From Desmonostoc muscorum FACHB-395 (GTDB lineage Bacteria; Cyanobacteriota; Cyanobacteriia; Cyanobacteriales; Nostocaceae): a stretch of DNA of 64,000 nt. How positions within the stretch are numbered: the first letter of the stretch is position 1; each line of letters begins with the position of its first letter. Positions 36,524 through 44,985 of the stretch are shown here, piece after piece. The notes beneath the pieces are model-generated. The model was not told the origin of the DNA. It saw nothing but the letters and a program-made list of their open reading frames with translations, and ran no database searches. Made by a program: the position numbers and the translations under genes. The stretch is from positions 1 to 64,000 of the forward strand of contig NZ_JACJSF010000010.1 in assembly GCF_014698035.1 (NCBI RefSeq), written 5' to 3'.

Positions 36524-37592
36524 GTCAACTTTAAATAAAACATTAGTTAGTGTAATTATCCCAGCTTACAATAGTGAAAAAACTATTAAGGAAACTATTG
36601 AATCTGTTTTAAATCAAAGTTTTCACAATCTAGAATTAATTGTAATAAATGATGGTTCCCAAGACTCAACTTTAGAAATTATTACAAAAATTCCAGACTC
36701 ACGAATAAAAGTATTTTCGTATCCCAATGCCGGGGGAAACATTAGTCGTAACCGAGGGCTACACCATGCTGTTGGAAAATTTGTTAGTTTCTTAGATGCG
36801 GATGATATTTGGACACCTGATAAACTTAAATCTCAATTAAAGGCTTTGCAAGAAAACGTTACCGCAAAAGTCGCTTATAGTTGGACTGATTATATTGACG
36901 AAAATGGTGAGTTTATACTTTCGGGTAAGCGTGTTAAAGCTAATGGAAATGTTTATGAAAATTTACTACTAAATAACTTTTTAGAGAATGGTTCCAATCC
37001 TTTAATTTGTAGAAAAGCTTTAATTGCATTAGGTGGCTTTGACGAATCTCTAGGTGCGGCTCAGGATTGGGATATGTGGCTGCGATTAGCATCTAAGTTT
37101 AATTTTATATGTGTCCCATCTGTACAAATCTTATATCGCATAACTCCTAATTCAGTTTCTTGCAATCTTGTCAGACAGGAAAGATCCTGTTTGCAAGTGC
37201 TTGAGAGAGCCTACAAAAAAAGACCTTCTCTACGAGAAGCTACAGGAACGACACTAAAGGATAGTTGGAATCTTTGTCTGGCAAATTTATACAAATACCT
37301 GGTCTGCAAAGCTCTACAAAAGCCATTTAACAGAAAAAAAGGTCTGGCGGCGGCTATATTTTTGTGTAAGTATTTTATTTATAACCCTTCAAGACTTCAG
37401 AACATAAATTTCACCTTAAAACTGTCACTGAAAATTGTCACAATCCTTATTCTGCCGACCTTACTAGATATTATTACTAACCAGCGTCAACTTAGAAGGC
37501 AAGAAACTGAAACATTGCTCAACGACTGGGTAGTTGAAAAGCGATCAGAAAACAAAAATGGATATCCAGGTGCATTTACCGTCTCTAGTTAA
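36516..37592 (+). CDS. hpsG: HpsG, hormogonium polysaccharide glycosyltransferase
   Basis: A 358-residue GT2 enzyme of a different subgroup from the two before it. It starts with LVSVIIPAYNSEKTIKETIE, then NDGSQDST, GGNISRNRGLHHAVGKFVSF, LDADDIWTPDKL (the D-x-D motif) and GGFDESLGAAQDWDMWLRLA (the acceptor-side E-D-W-like motif). The C-terminal 60 residues contain a hydrophobic stretch (LSLKIVTILILPTLLDII), probably a membrane anchor. An in-frame GTG nine bases earlier is an alternative start; the ATG overlaps the upstream stop by eight bases and is preferred. The 3' end overlaps the next gene by 35 bases. Confidence 0.78.
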   Translation: MIKSTLNKTLVSVIIPAYNSEKTIKETIESVLNQSFHNLELIVINDGSQDSTLEIITKIPDSRIKVFSYPNAGGNISRNRGLHHAVGKFVSFLDADDIWTPDKLKSQLKALQENVTAKVAYSWTDYIDENGEFILSGKRVKANGNVYENLLLNNFLENGSNPLICRKALIALGGFDESLGAAQDWDMWLRLASKFNFICVPSVQILYRITPNSVSCNLVRQERSCLQVLERAYKKRPSLREATGTTLKDSWNLCLANLYKYLVCKALQKPFNRKKGLAAAIFLCKYFIYNPSRLQNINFTLKLSLKIVTILILPTLLDIITNQRQLRRQETETLLNDWVVEKRSENKNGYPGAFTVSS

Positions 37593-38118
37593 TGCAAAGA
37601 AGCTTTTGAATAAGCACTCCAGTAGTGGTTTTACCCTACCAGAGATGTTAGTAGTTGTTGTATTAATTGGTATATTAGCTACCCAGGGAATATCTAACTG
37701 GTTAGCTTTTGTAGAGACTCGCCGTCTCAACACCGCTCAAAACGAAGTTCACCTTGCTATTCATCAAGCCCGAAGCCAAGCCAGTAAGGAAAAGTTGACT
37801 TGGCAAGCTAGCTTTCGTGAGCAAAACGGCATTATTCAATGGGCAGTTCATCCTGCTACAGTAAATCCATCTACTGCTAATTGGAATAACATAGATTCCA
37901 ATGTACGCTTAGATTCTGAGACAACCTTGCAATTGTCAAATGGCATACGCAAAGTTCAATTTGACTACAGAGGTAATTCACAAAATTTAGGACGGATCAC
38001 GCTATCCAGTAGTTCTGGTGGTAAAGTTAAGCGTTGTGTTATTATTTCAACGATTTTAGGCACAATGCGAACTGCGAAGGAGCATACTACAGCCGATGAC
38101 GGCAAGTATTGCTATTAA
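37558..38118 (+). CDS. hpsH: GspH/FimT-type pseudopilin at the end of the hps block
   Basis: A 186-residue pseudopilin with leader SSSG|FTLPEMLVVVVLIGILATQG, carrying Glu5 and a hydrophobic helix, followed by QNEVHLAIHQARSQASKEKLTWQASF as in GspH-type minor pilins. The C-terminal VKRCVIISTILGTM is nearly the same as in hpsD. The ATG at 37558 lies inside hpsG, whose last 35 bases it overlaps, so it is probably translationally coupled. The symbol hpsH is my best recollection for the pseudopilin in this position and could be wrong; that it is a pseudopilin of the same system is well supported. Confidence 0.72.
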   Translation: MDIQVHLPSLVNAKKLLNKHSSSGFTLPEMLVVVVLIGILATQGISNWLAFVETRRLNTAQNEVHLAIHQARSQASKEKLTWQASFREQNGIIQWAVHPATVNPSTANWNNIDSNVRLDSETTLQLSNGIRKVQFDYRGNSQNLGRITLSSSSGGKVKRCVIISTILGTMRTAKEHTTADDGKYCY

Positions 38119-38150
38119 AATATTTTTAGTTTATTCAAATAAGGTATTGC

Positions 38151-38798
38151 GTGCTGAACTTACCAGCAAACCCAAAACAGCACCTGATTATTTTTACTCG
38201 CTATCCAGAACCAGGTAAGACAAAAACCCGATTGATACCTGCTTTAGGAAATCTTGGTGCTGCCAATCTTCAACGGGAAATGACAGAATATACAATATTT
38301 CAGGTTCAAGAATTGCAAAAAGCCATTGCTATATCTGTGGAAGTGCGATTTGCAGGTGGCGATTTGCAACTAATGCAAGACTGGCTGGGGTTAGATTTGG
38401 TTTACCAATCTCAAGGCGAAGGCGATCTAGGTTCACGGATGGCGCGATCGCTTTTCGATGCTTTTCAATCTGGTGCAGAAAAAGTAATTATCATCGGCAC
38501 AGATTGTCCTGGAGTCAATGCCGAGATTCTAGCAACAGCTTTTGAAAAGTTACACACCTTTGACCTCATACTTGGCCCTGCGATCGATGGTGGATATTAC
38601 TTAATTGGTTTGCGCCAAGCTATCGCGGAGTTATTCGTTAATATCGAGTGGGGAACTGCTCAAGTATTCCAGAAAACCGTAGACATTGCCCAAAAACTTC
38701 ATTTATCATACGTGAATTTGTCGCCTTTAGCTGATGTTGACCGACCCGAGGATCTGCCGATTTGGGAACAAACCCTTGTGGGTGAGATGGAAGGATGA
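38151..38798 (+). CDS. TIGR04282 (DUF2064) family transferase
   Basis: A 215-residue nucleotidyl- or glycosyltransferase-like protein with TRYPEPGKTKTRLIPALG at the N-terminus, IIGTDCPGVNAEIL in the middle and LGPAIDGGYYLIGLR with the conserved D-G-G-Y. These are the DUF2064/TIGR04282 motifs, a family annotated as arsenosugar biosynthesis or rSAM/selenodomain-associated transferase. The biochemical role in cyanobacteria is not proven. The start is a GTG at 38151, 32 bases after the last pseudopilin, so it may be the end of the same operon. No arsenic-resistance genes are nearby. Confidence 0.85.
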   Translation: MLNLPANPKQHLIIFTRYPEPGKTKTRLIPALGNLGAANLQREMTEYTIFQVQELQKAIAISVEVRFAGGDLQLMQDWLGLDLVYQSQGEGDLGSRMARSLFDAFQSGAEKVIIIGTDCPGVNAEILATAFEKLHTFDLILGPAIDGGYYLIGLRQAIAELFVNIEWGTAQVFQKTVDIAQKLHLSYVNLSPLADVDRPEDLPIWEQTLVGEMEG

Positions 38799-39162
38799 GG
38801 GAGATAAAGGAGATATAGTAATTTTTATATGGATGCACAACCCACTAGTGGCGCACAGATATGCGCCCCTACAAAATACTTATGTTGCAAGCGATTAAGA
38901 ACTGAAAACAAGAGAAATCGGGTAATTAATGAGTCTTTTACTACGTTACGGTTTATACTTATACTCTAAAACACCAAGAATTTCCTGAAGACACTGTACA
39001 TAACAAATGTTACTGTGGCCTAGTTGAAAACCAAGAGGCAGATAGCCTTTAGCAATATTGAATCTGCTTTGTATTTCTACACAACAGTCACGGTCATGGG
39101 CACAATATTCAAGTAACTTGAAATATGAAAATCACTCGTATTCACCGCCAGTTTGAAAAACT
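38799..39162. other. 364-bp spacer, no gene supported
   Basis: The stretch after the DUF2064 gene has a short GGAGATAAAGGAGATATAG direct repeat (about 38801-38819), a GTGGCGCACAGATATGCGCCC hairpin (about 38849-38869) and AT-rich sequence. A 20-codon frame starting at 39125 (MKITRIHRQFEKLW) ends at once and is not credible. It probably contains the promoter of the HpsJ-family gene. Confidence 0.5.
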
Positions 39163-40005
39163 ATGGTTAACCGTTTTACTTCCGTGAGTACTGCCCTCAC
39201 CGTTAAGGTAGTTGGAATAATCTGCATTTTGTCCTTTTTTGTGGACTTTTTGATTCTATTGTTACCCTTTCAACCGACTGATCGGGTATGGCAAATCAAC
39301 TTGGCAACAGCACTAGTCGATCGCGGGATTGTTCCTCTAGTGGGGCTGGGGCTGCTATTTGCTGCCTATTGGATTGAAAACGCTGATGCAGGAAGCGATC
39401 GCCCCCAAGGGATCGATTTAAGATTTCCCGCCGTGATTCTCTCAAGTATTTTAGGGTTGATGTTCTTGCTGATTTTTCCCCTGCACCTCAATAACGTCAA
39501 TCAAGCTAAGACTCAAACACTCAATCGAATCACCCAAGAAGCAGATCAGGCAGAAGCTCAACTCAACACTCGCTTATCGCAATTGCAAGCACAACTGAAT
39601 ACTGAGCAAGGAAAAGCCCAATTAGATCAACTGCGAACCCAAACCAAAGCTCAGTTTAGTGAAATCCTCAAAGACGATCAAAAATATAAGCAAGCGCTTG
39701 AAAGCTCTCAAATTCCCCCAAATATCAAAGAGTTACTGAAGAAGGCTAAAACAGATCCCCAAGCGCTTGACAAAGCTATCGAACAACAAACAGATATTCA
39801 GACACTGCGAACTCAACAACTGAGCCAAGTTCGCCAGCGCAGAGAAGAAGCAGAACAACAAGCTAAAGATACTGCTTGGAAGTCTGGGCTGCGGATTGGG
39901 ATTAGCAGTTTGTTGTTATCCATTGGTTACATTATCATCGGCTGGACGGGCTTAAAAGGTATGGGTGCTGTACAAGGTGGTAAACCTAGAGCTACCGCCC
40001 GTTAA
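39163..40005 (+). CDS. hpsJ: HpsJ-family membrane protein
   Basis: A 280-residue protein. Two N-terminal membrane helices (about 12-34 and 48-66, the second with IVPLVGLGLLFAAYWI) and a third (about 87-105) precede a long Gln/Ala/Glu-rich coiled coil (about 112-230: repeated AQLNTRLSQLQAQLNTEQ-type heptads). A final helix (LRIGISSLLLSIGYIIIGW) closes it. This layout matches HpsJ-family proteins attached to polysaccharide export loci. In N. punctiforme hpsJ is encoded apart from hpsA-G; here it lies close by. A role as inner-membrane scaffold is inferred; no enzymatic motif is present. Confidence 0.7.
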   Translation: MVNRFTSVSTALTVKVVGIICILSFFVDFLILLLPFQPTDRVWQINLATALVDRGIVPLVGLGLLFAAYWIENADAGSDRPQGIDLRFPAVILSSILGLMFLLIFPLHLNNVNQAKTQTLNRITQEADQAEAQLNTRLSQLQAQLNTEQGKAQLDQLRTQTKAQFSEILKDDQKYKQALESSQIPPNIKELLKKAKTDPQALDKAIEQQTDIQTLRTQQLSQVRQRREEAEQQAKDTAWKSGLRIGISSLLLSIGYIIIGWTGLKGMGAVQGGKPRATAR

Positions 40006-40129
40006 TCCACTATTGGCATGGCAGTAAGACTTATACAAAAATTATTCGGTTTATACTGCCATGCGCCTAATAGCTAACAACAATAAAAATACAATTATCA
40101 CTGAGTAAAATCACTATAAAACTTGAGTA

Positions 40130-41038
40130 ATGTTCTCAATTTACATACTGACATATAACGAAGAACTAGATATTGCTGCTTGTATCGAATCAGCGATGCT
40201 ATCGGATGACATTATTGTTGTGGATTCATGCAGTAGCGATCGCACTGTGGAAATTGCCAGTAGCTATCCCATCCGCGTTGTCCAACACGCTTTTGAAAGC
40301 CACGGCCGCCAACGCACCTGGATGTTAGAGTCCATCCCCCCAAAGCACGAATGGGTTTATATTCTCGAAGCTGATGAGCGGATGACACCAGAACTGTTCG
40401 CGGAATGCGAAAAGGTAAGTCAGAATCTTGATTACATCGGTTACTACGTGGCTGAACGTGTCATATTCATGAATCGTTGGATTCGCTACAGCACACAGTA
40501 TCCCCGTTACCAAATGCGTCTCTTCCGCCACGGAAAGGTGTGGTTTACAGACTACGGTCATACTGAGCGGGAAGTTTGTGAGGGTGCAACTAGCTTTTTA
40601 AAAGAAACATACCCCCACTACACTTGTAGCAAAGGTTTGAGCCGTTGGATTGATAAGCATAACCGTTATTCTACAGATGAAGCTCAAGAAACGCTGTATC
40701 AGTTAGAACAAGGAAAGGTCAACTGGCAAGATTTATTCTTTGGTAAATCGGAAGTCGAAAAACGCCGCGCCTTGAAAGATTTGTCTTTGCGTTTACCTGC
40801 GAGACCGTTGCTACGCTTTCTATATATGTATTTTATATTAGGTGGCTGTTTAGATGGACACGCTGGACTTGCTTGGTGTACATTGCAGGCATTTTACGAA
40901 TACTTGATTTTGCTCAAAGTTTGGGAAATGAAGTATCTACCAAAACCTAATTTAGAGGTAACAGCAATTCTGGCACAAGAGAGTCCACAACAGTTACAGT
41001 GTGCGGATTCGGAAACTACACAGGCTGATGTGGCGTAA
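40130..41038 (+). CDS. Glycosyltransferase family 2 protein (KdtX/WaaE-like)
   Basis: A 302-residue GT2 enzyme with MFSIYILTYNEELDIAACIE, IVVDSCSSDRTVEIA, LEADERMTPELF (the D-x-D element in E-A-D-E form) and a YQMRLFRHGKVWF segment. These match the lipopolysaccharide-core beta-glucosyltransferase (WaaE/KdtX) subgroup. The C-terminal third has a hydrophobic stretch, RFLYMYFILGGCLDG, as in that group. It may add a residue to lipid A-core-like glycans or exopolysaccharide precursors. It lies 124 bases after hpsJ and may be co-transcribed with it. Confidence 0.85.
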   Translation: MFSIYILTYNEELDIAACIESAMLSDDIIVVDSCSSDRTVEIASSYPIRVVQHAFESHGRQRTWMLESIPPKHEWVYILEADERMTPELFAECEKVSQNLDYIGYYVAERVIFMNRWIRYSTQYPRYQMRLFRHGKVWFTDYGHTEREVCEGATSFLKETYPHYTCSKGLSRWIDKHNRYSTDEAQETLYQLEQGKVNWQDLFFGKSEVEKRRALKDLSLRLPARPLLRFLYMYFILGGCLDGHAGLAWCTLQAFYEYLILLKVWEMKYLPKPNLEVTAILAQESPQQLQCADSETTQADVA

Positions 41039-41112
41039 AGGGAATTGGAGATTAGAAGGATTCTCAGTCAAATCAACAAGTAGCGATCGCAAAATCAGAA
41101 TTTTTATGAATA

Positions 41113-41138
41113 GGGTAGTACAGCTAGCTGTACTACCC
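41113..41138. repeat. 26-bp perfect palindrome
   Basis: Arms GGGTAGTACAGCT and AGCTGTACTACCC meet without a spacer. It lies in a 514-bp spacer between the GT2 gene and the DUF502 gene that otherwise holds no gene. It could be an operator for a dimeric regulator, a cruciform or a terminator element; the flanks have no T-run on either side that would favour the last. Confidence 0.6.
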
Positions 41139-41552
41139 CATCGCGCTTTACATTTAAACAAAACCACCATAATAAATTAATATTTTTAACAGACCATTTT
41201 CATAAAAGGCGCTCTCCATCAAAGGTGACTAAGCCTATAAAATAACTCCTCTGTTTACCTGGTGGTACTTTCACAATCATGAGCAGCTTTTGATTGAGCG
41301 CGATAGATTAGTAATACCTCATGACTTGCAACAATCATTTACAAGTCTTACAAGGAAAAGTAACATCCTCTGATAACAACCAGCCGCCATCGGATTGGTT
41401 GATATCTACGTCTATGCTTGTAGGAAAATAGCTGATTTACAGCAACAAGTACGTATTTTTGCTGTAGCAGCCAAGCTGCTAGCGTTTTTGATAGTTACTT
41501 GCGGCAGAAGTTGCTTCAAGTAAAGCCTTTGCTATTTGACGAATTTGCTGGT

Positions 41553-42317
41553 ATGGATACCAATAACAAAAGTTCCTCTAGCTTAAAACAGGAGAATCAG
41601 GGCTTGGTAATCGATCGCCTAAAACAGGACTTAAAAAACGACCTGATTGCTGGTTTGTTGGTAGTAATTCCCCTCGCAACCACTATCTGGCTGACAATTA
41701 CCATTGCTAATTGGGTAATCAACTTCCTCACCCAAATTCCCAAACAACTGAATCCTTTTGATGGGTTAAACCCAATTTTAGTAAATTTACTGAATTTATT
41801 AGTAGGATTAGCTGTACCACTACTATGTATCTTATTGATGGGTCTGATGGCTCGCAATATTGCTGGGCGGTGGTTGTTAGATTTTGGTGAGCGATTATTA
41901 CAGGCAATTCCCTTAGCTGGGCAGGTATACAAAACTCTCAAACAGCTTTTAGAAACAATACTAAAAGATTCTAACGGTAAATTTCGCCGGGTGATTTTGG
42001 TAGAGTATCCCCGCCGAGGAATTTGGGCGATCGCCTTTGTCACTGGTGCAATCAGCAGTGATATCCAAGCCCAGATGTCCCGCCCCGTTTTAAGTGTTTT
42101 TATCCCCACCACCCCAAATCCAACTACCGGATGGTACGCAGTAGTTCCTGAAGACGAGGTGGTGAACCTCTCCATGTCTATTGAAGACGCTTTTAAAATA
42201 GTTGTATCAGGTGGCATTGTCGCCCCGAATACACCCTTGATTTTCCCCAAAGAGTCTAATCTGGAAGTGAAACACGACGAAGCCAATCGGCAGGTTATTT
42301 CCGTTGAAGAAACTTAA
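41553..42317 (+). CDS. DUF502 membrane protein
   Basis: A 254-residue inner-membrane protein with two N-terminal helices (DLIAGLLVVIPLATTIWLTI and LVNLLNLLVGLAVPLLCILL) and the DUF502 core GRWLLDFGERLLQAIPLAGQVYKTLKQL. It continues VILVEYPRRGIWAIAFVTG, then FIPTTPNPTTGWYAVVPEDEV. Related plant proteins (LCV/COV family) affect vascular patterning; the bacterial function is unknown. The ATG at 41553 begins a more typical N-terminus than the TTG at 41499. nusB and ftsY lie downstream in the same direction, an order seen in several cyanobacteria. Confidence 0.88.
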   Translation: MDTNNKSSSSLKQENQGLVIDRLKQDLKNDLIAGLLVVIPLATTIWLTITIANWVINFLTQIPKQLNPFDGLNPILVNLLNLLVGLAVPLLCILLMGLMARNIAGRWLLDFGERLLQAIPLAGQVYKTLKQLLETILKDSNGKFRRVILVEYPRRGIWAIAFVTGAISSDIQAQMSRPVLSVFIPTTPNPTTGWYAVVPEDEVVNLSMSIEDAFKIVVSGGIVAPNTPLIFPKESNLEVKHDEANRQVISVEET

Positions 42318-42439
42318 AATCAATCTGGCAAAGTCACAAGCAAATGCGTAATGTTGTTGTTTGACTGTGCCAAAATTGATAAACTTGTAAGTTTGCCCAG
42401 CCTAGTTACTCAGTTCTCGCACAATCACCCCTGACTTTT

Positions 42440-43081
42440 ATGCAACCTCGTAAACCCCAGCAAATTGCTCGTGAATTGGCGCTTTTAAGCCTTAGCCAAT
42501 TGCCAGTCAACCCAAAAAAATTAGATACACTACTAGACGATCAGCTAGTATCCAAATTGGTGCTAGGAGCAGTACGTACCCTGACCTCAGAAGTGCAAGA
42601 TACCCTCAATAATGCCGCAGGTGAACTGCAACGCAGTAACGATCGCCTTTTGAGTAGCCAAACTCGTGCTTCCGACCTCAATTCTGCCAGAACAATGCTT
42701 CAAGAAGCGATCGCCTGCACCCAGACAGCAATCAATCAATTGGGTACAGCAGTTGATTTCCCCGAATTGATTCAACTAGCTAATCAGGATAAGGGAGTCC
42801 GTAATTATGCTAAAGAGCTTGTGATTACTGTCAACGAAAATCGACACATTATAGATGAACTCCTTTCTACTGCCTTAGTGGATTGGCAAGTAACTCGTCT
42901 CGCTCAACTTGACCGCGATATCCTGCAAATAGCTGTGGCAGAAATGAAATTCTTAGGAGTTCCAGATAGTATCGCCATCAATGAAGCTGTGGAGCTAGCC
43001 AAACGCTACAGTGGAGACGACGGTCATCGATTTATTAATGGTGTTTTGCGCCGAGTCACTGAGCAGAAAAAAACAGCATAG
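42440..43081 (+). CDS. nusB: NusB, transcription antitermination factor
   Basis: A 213-residue NusB. The protein binds boxA RNA with NusE (S10) to promote antitermination in rRNA operons. The N-terminus [15 protein letters not shown] and the C-terminal helices ([46 protein letters not shown]) are the NusB signatures. It is longer than the E. coli protein (139) because of an Asn/Ser/Thr-rich insert between them (about residues 60-110), common in cyanobacterial NusB. The ATG at 42440 is clear. ftsY lies 260 bases downstream. Confidence 0.93.
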   Translation: MQPRKPQQIARELALLSLSQLPVNPKKLDTLLDDQLVSKLVLGAVRTLTSEVQDTLNNAAGELQRSNDRLLSSQTRASDLNSARTMLQEAIACTQTAINQLGTAVDFPELIQLANQDKGVRNYAKELVITVNENRHIIDELLSTALVDWQVTRLAQLDRDILQIAVAEMKFLGVPDSIAINEAVELAKRYSGDDGHRFINGVLRRVTEQKKTA

Positions 43082-43170
43082 TAACACTGCCTAATTCATA
43101 TACTGCTATGGAGAAAAGTCTGTAGCCGCTTCTGCGGCTTCCTCCGAGCGAAACTTTTACCTTGGCGCTA

Positions 43171-43341
43171 GCTCTCCTTTGGAAGAAGGGGAGACGCTGC
43201 GCGAACCAAAGGAAACTAATTCTCCTCAAACTAGCTATGAAAGGTGAGGATAACCGGGAAGTTTTCACCCTAAGAAAAAGTGCAAAGTTAAATTAAACTC
43301 ATAACTTATAACTTATAACTCATATAACTAATACTGCTGCA
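43171..43341. repeat. GAGACGCT-type repeat and heptamers before ftsY
   Basis: The nusB-ftsY spacer contains CTCTCCTTTGG/CCAAAGG arms around the GAGACGCTGCGCGAAC core (about 43171-43212), a relative of the palindrome found inside iscB. It then holds four ATAACTT/ATAACTC heptamers (43301-43328) that end 14 bases before the ftsY ATG, taking the place of an obvious ribosome-binding site. Confidence 0.6.
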
Positions 43342-44985
43342 ATGGTTTTTAATTGGTTCCGCCGTCAATATAACGATTCCTCTGAGACTCCCTCTGATAA
43401 AAAACAGGAAGAAACTACTCCTGCACAAGAACCCCAACCAGAGCCAGCCGAAACCTCAGCTGCTGAAACTGCACCAGACACAACGGCAGACTTGTTGGCG
43501 TTTGCTAAAGCTGCTTACAAAAATATTCAGCAAAAACAACAGGTTGAGGTAGTAGAAACCCCGCCTGATTCAGAAAATGCCTTAGCAGAACCTGAAACTG
43601 TAGAAACGGCAATTGCGGAAATCACTGAATCAGAACTAACTGAGGAACCTGTTAGTTCAACCCTAGAAACAGCACAGCTAGAAATTATCCAAACTGCTAC
43701 TGAGGAAGAAAATACAGAAGATTCCTCAGTAATTGTAATTGCTGAAGATCCCGATGTCGAAAGCCCAGAAATAACGGCAAATGAAGTTGAGCAAACCCCC
43801 ACGCCAGAGGCAACTCAGCCAACAGCACCAGCTAATTTATCCTTCTTAGAACGGGCGGCGGCAGAACGGCAAGCAAAACTGGATCAACTAATAGCCACCG
43901 CCATTGAAGTTCCAGAACCGGAGGTATTACAGCCAGTAGCTGCAACCTCAGAGATAGGAGAGGAAATTCCCGGACTGGTATTTGATGATGGGTTTGTCTG
44001 GTCAGCGAAAGTTTTAGCAGCTCAAGGTAGAAATCCAGAAGACGTTTCTATTGAAGAAATAACCTGGCTGAAAAAGCTCCGGCAAGGCTTAGACAAAACT
44101 CGCCGGAGTATTCTCAACCAACTGAAGGCGATCGTTGGTCAAGGGCCGCTTAACCAAGCTGCTGTGACGGAAATTGAAGCATTACTCCTGCAAGCCGATG
44201 TGGGTGTAGAGGCGACAGACTTTATTATCAATGCGCTACAGACAAAACTTCGAGAAGAAGTTACTGCACCGGAAGAAGCGATCGCCTATCTGAAAAAAAT
44301 TCTGCGGGATATGCTGGATGCACCAAGCATTGCATCCCACAAAACTAGCTTTACCCCAGAAAAAGAAACCTTGAACATTTGGTTAATCACTGGGGTGAAT
44401 GGTGCCGGGAAAACCACCACCATTGGCAAAATTGCCCATTTAGGGCAAAAATCTGGCTATAAATGCTTGATTGGGGCAGCAGACACCTTCCGCGCCGCCG
44501 CCGTCGAACAGGTGAAAGTTTGGGGTAGTAGAAGTGGTGTAGAAGTAATTGCCAATCCTGGAAAAAATACAGATCCGGCAGCAGTTGTATTTGATGCGAT
44601 CGCAGCTGCCCAATCACGGCAAACAGAATTACTTCTGGTAGACACTGCTGGGCGACTACAAAATAAGAAAAACTTAATGGACGAACTCGGCAAAATCCGG
44701 CGAATTATCGACAAAAAAGCTCCAAATGCCAAAGTAGAATCGCTGTTGGTTCTAGATGCTACTTTAGGTCAAAATGGACTACGACAAGCCGAAGTTTTCT
44801 CCCAAGCGGCCCAACTGAGTGGCGTTGTCTTAACAAAACTAGATGGCACTGCTAAAGGCGGCGTTGCCCTTGCCGTTGTGAAACAGCTAGGTTTACCGAT
44901 TCGCTTTATTGGTGCTGGTGAAGGAATTGAAGACTTACGACCCTTTTCAAGCTATGAGTTTGTCGAAGCTCTCTTAAGTAGCTAA
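43342..44985 (+). CDS. ftsY: FtsY, signal recognition particle receptor
   Basis: GTPase that docks the SRP-ribosome complex at the membrane, enabling co-translational insertion. It has 547 residues. An acidic, repeat-like A domain (about 1-220, rich in Glu, Pro and Thr) is followed by the N and G domains with GVNGAGKTTTIGKIA (G1), DTFRAAAVEQ, VDTAGRLQNKKNL and VLTKLDGTAKGG. The long acidic region is usual in cyanobacteria and mediates membrane contact. No SRP54 gene is nearby. The start ATG at 43342 gives MVFNWFRRQY, a basic amphipathic start fitting membrane association. Confidence 0.95.
   Translation: MVFNWFRRQYNDSSETPSDKKQEETTPAQEPQPEPAETSAAETAPDTTADLLAFAKAAYKNIQQKQQVEVVETPPDSENALAEPETVETAIAEITESELTEEPVSSTLETAQLEIIQTATEEENTEDSSVIVIAEDPDVESPEITANEVEQTPTPEATQPTAPANLSFLERAAAERQAKLDQLIATAIEVPEPEVLQPVAATSEIGEEIPGLVFDDGFVWSAKVLAAQGRNPEDVSIEEITWLKKLRQGLDKTRRSILNQLKAIVGQGPLNQAAVTEIEALLLQADVGVEATDFIINALQTKLREEVTAPEEAIAYLKKILRDMLDAPSIASHKTSFTPEKETLNIWLITGVNGAGKTTTIGKIAHLGQKSGYKCLIGAADTFRAAAVEQVKVWGSRSGVEVIANPGKNTDPAAVVFDAIAAAQSRQTELLLVDTAGRLQNKKNLMDELGKIRRIIDKKAPNAKVESLLVLDATLGQNGLRQAEVFSQAAQLSGVVLTKLDGTAKGGVALAVVKQLGLPIRFIGAGEGIEDLRPFSSYEFVEALLSS

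Noticed and set aside
38151..38798. Arsenic-detoxification cluster
   Set aside because: The TIGR04282 name suggests arsenosugars, but there is no arsM, arsS or ars operon nearby, so the label is only a family name.
41597..42286. 229-codon minus-strand frame over the DUF502 gene
   Set aside because: Antisense shadow of a well-supported gene; sequence lacks any domain pattern.
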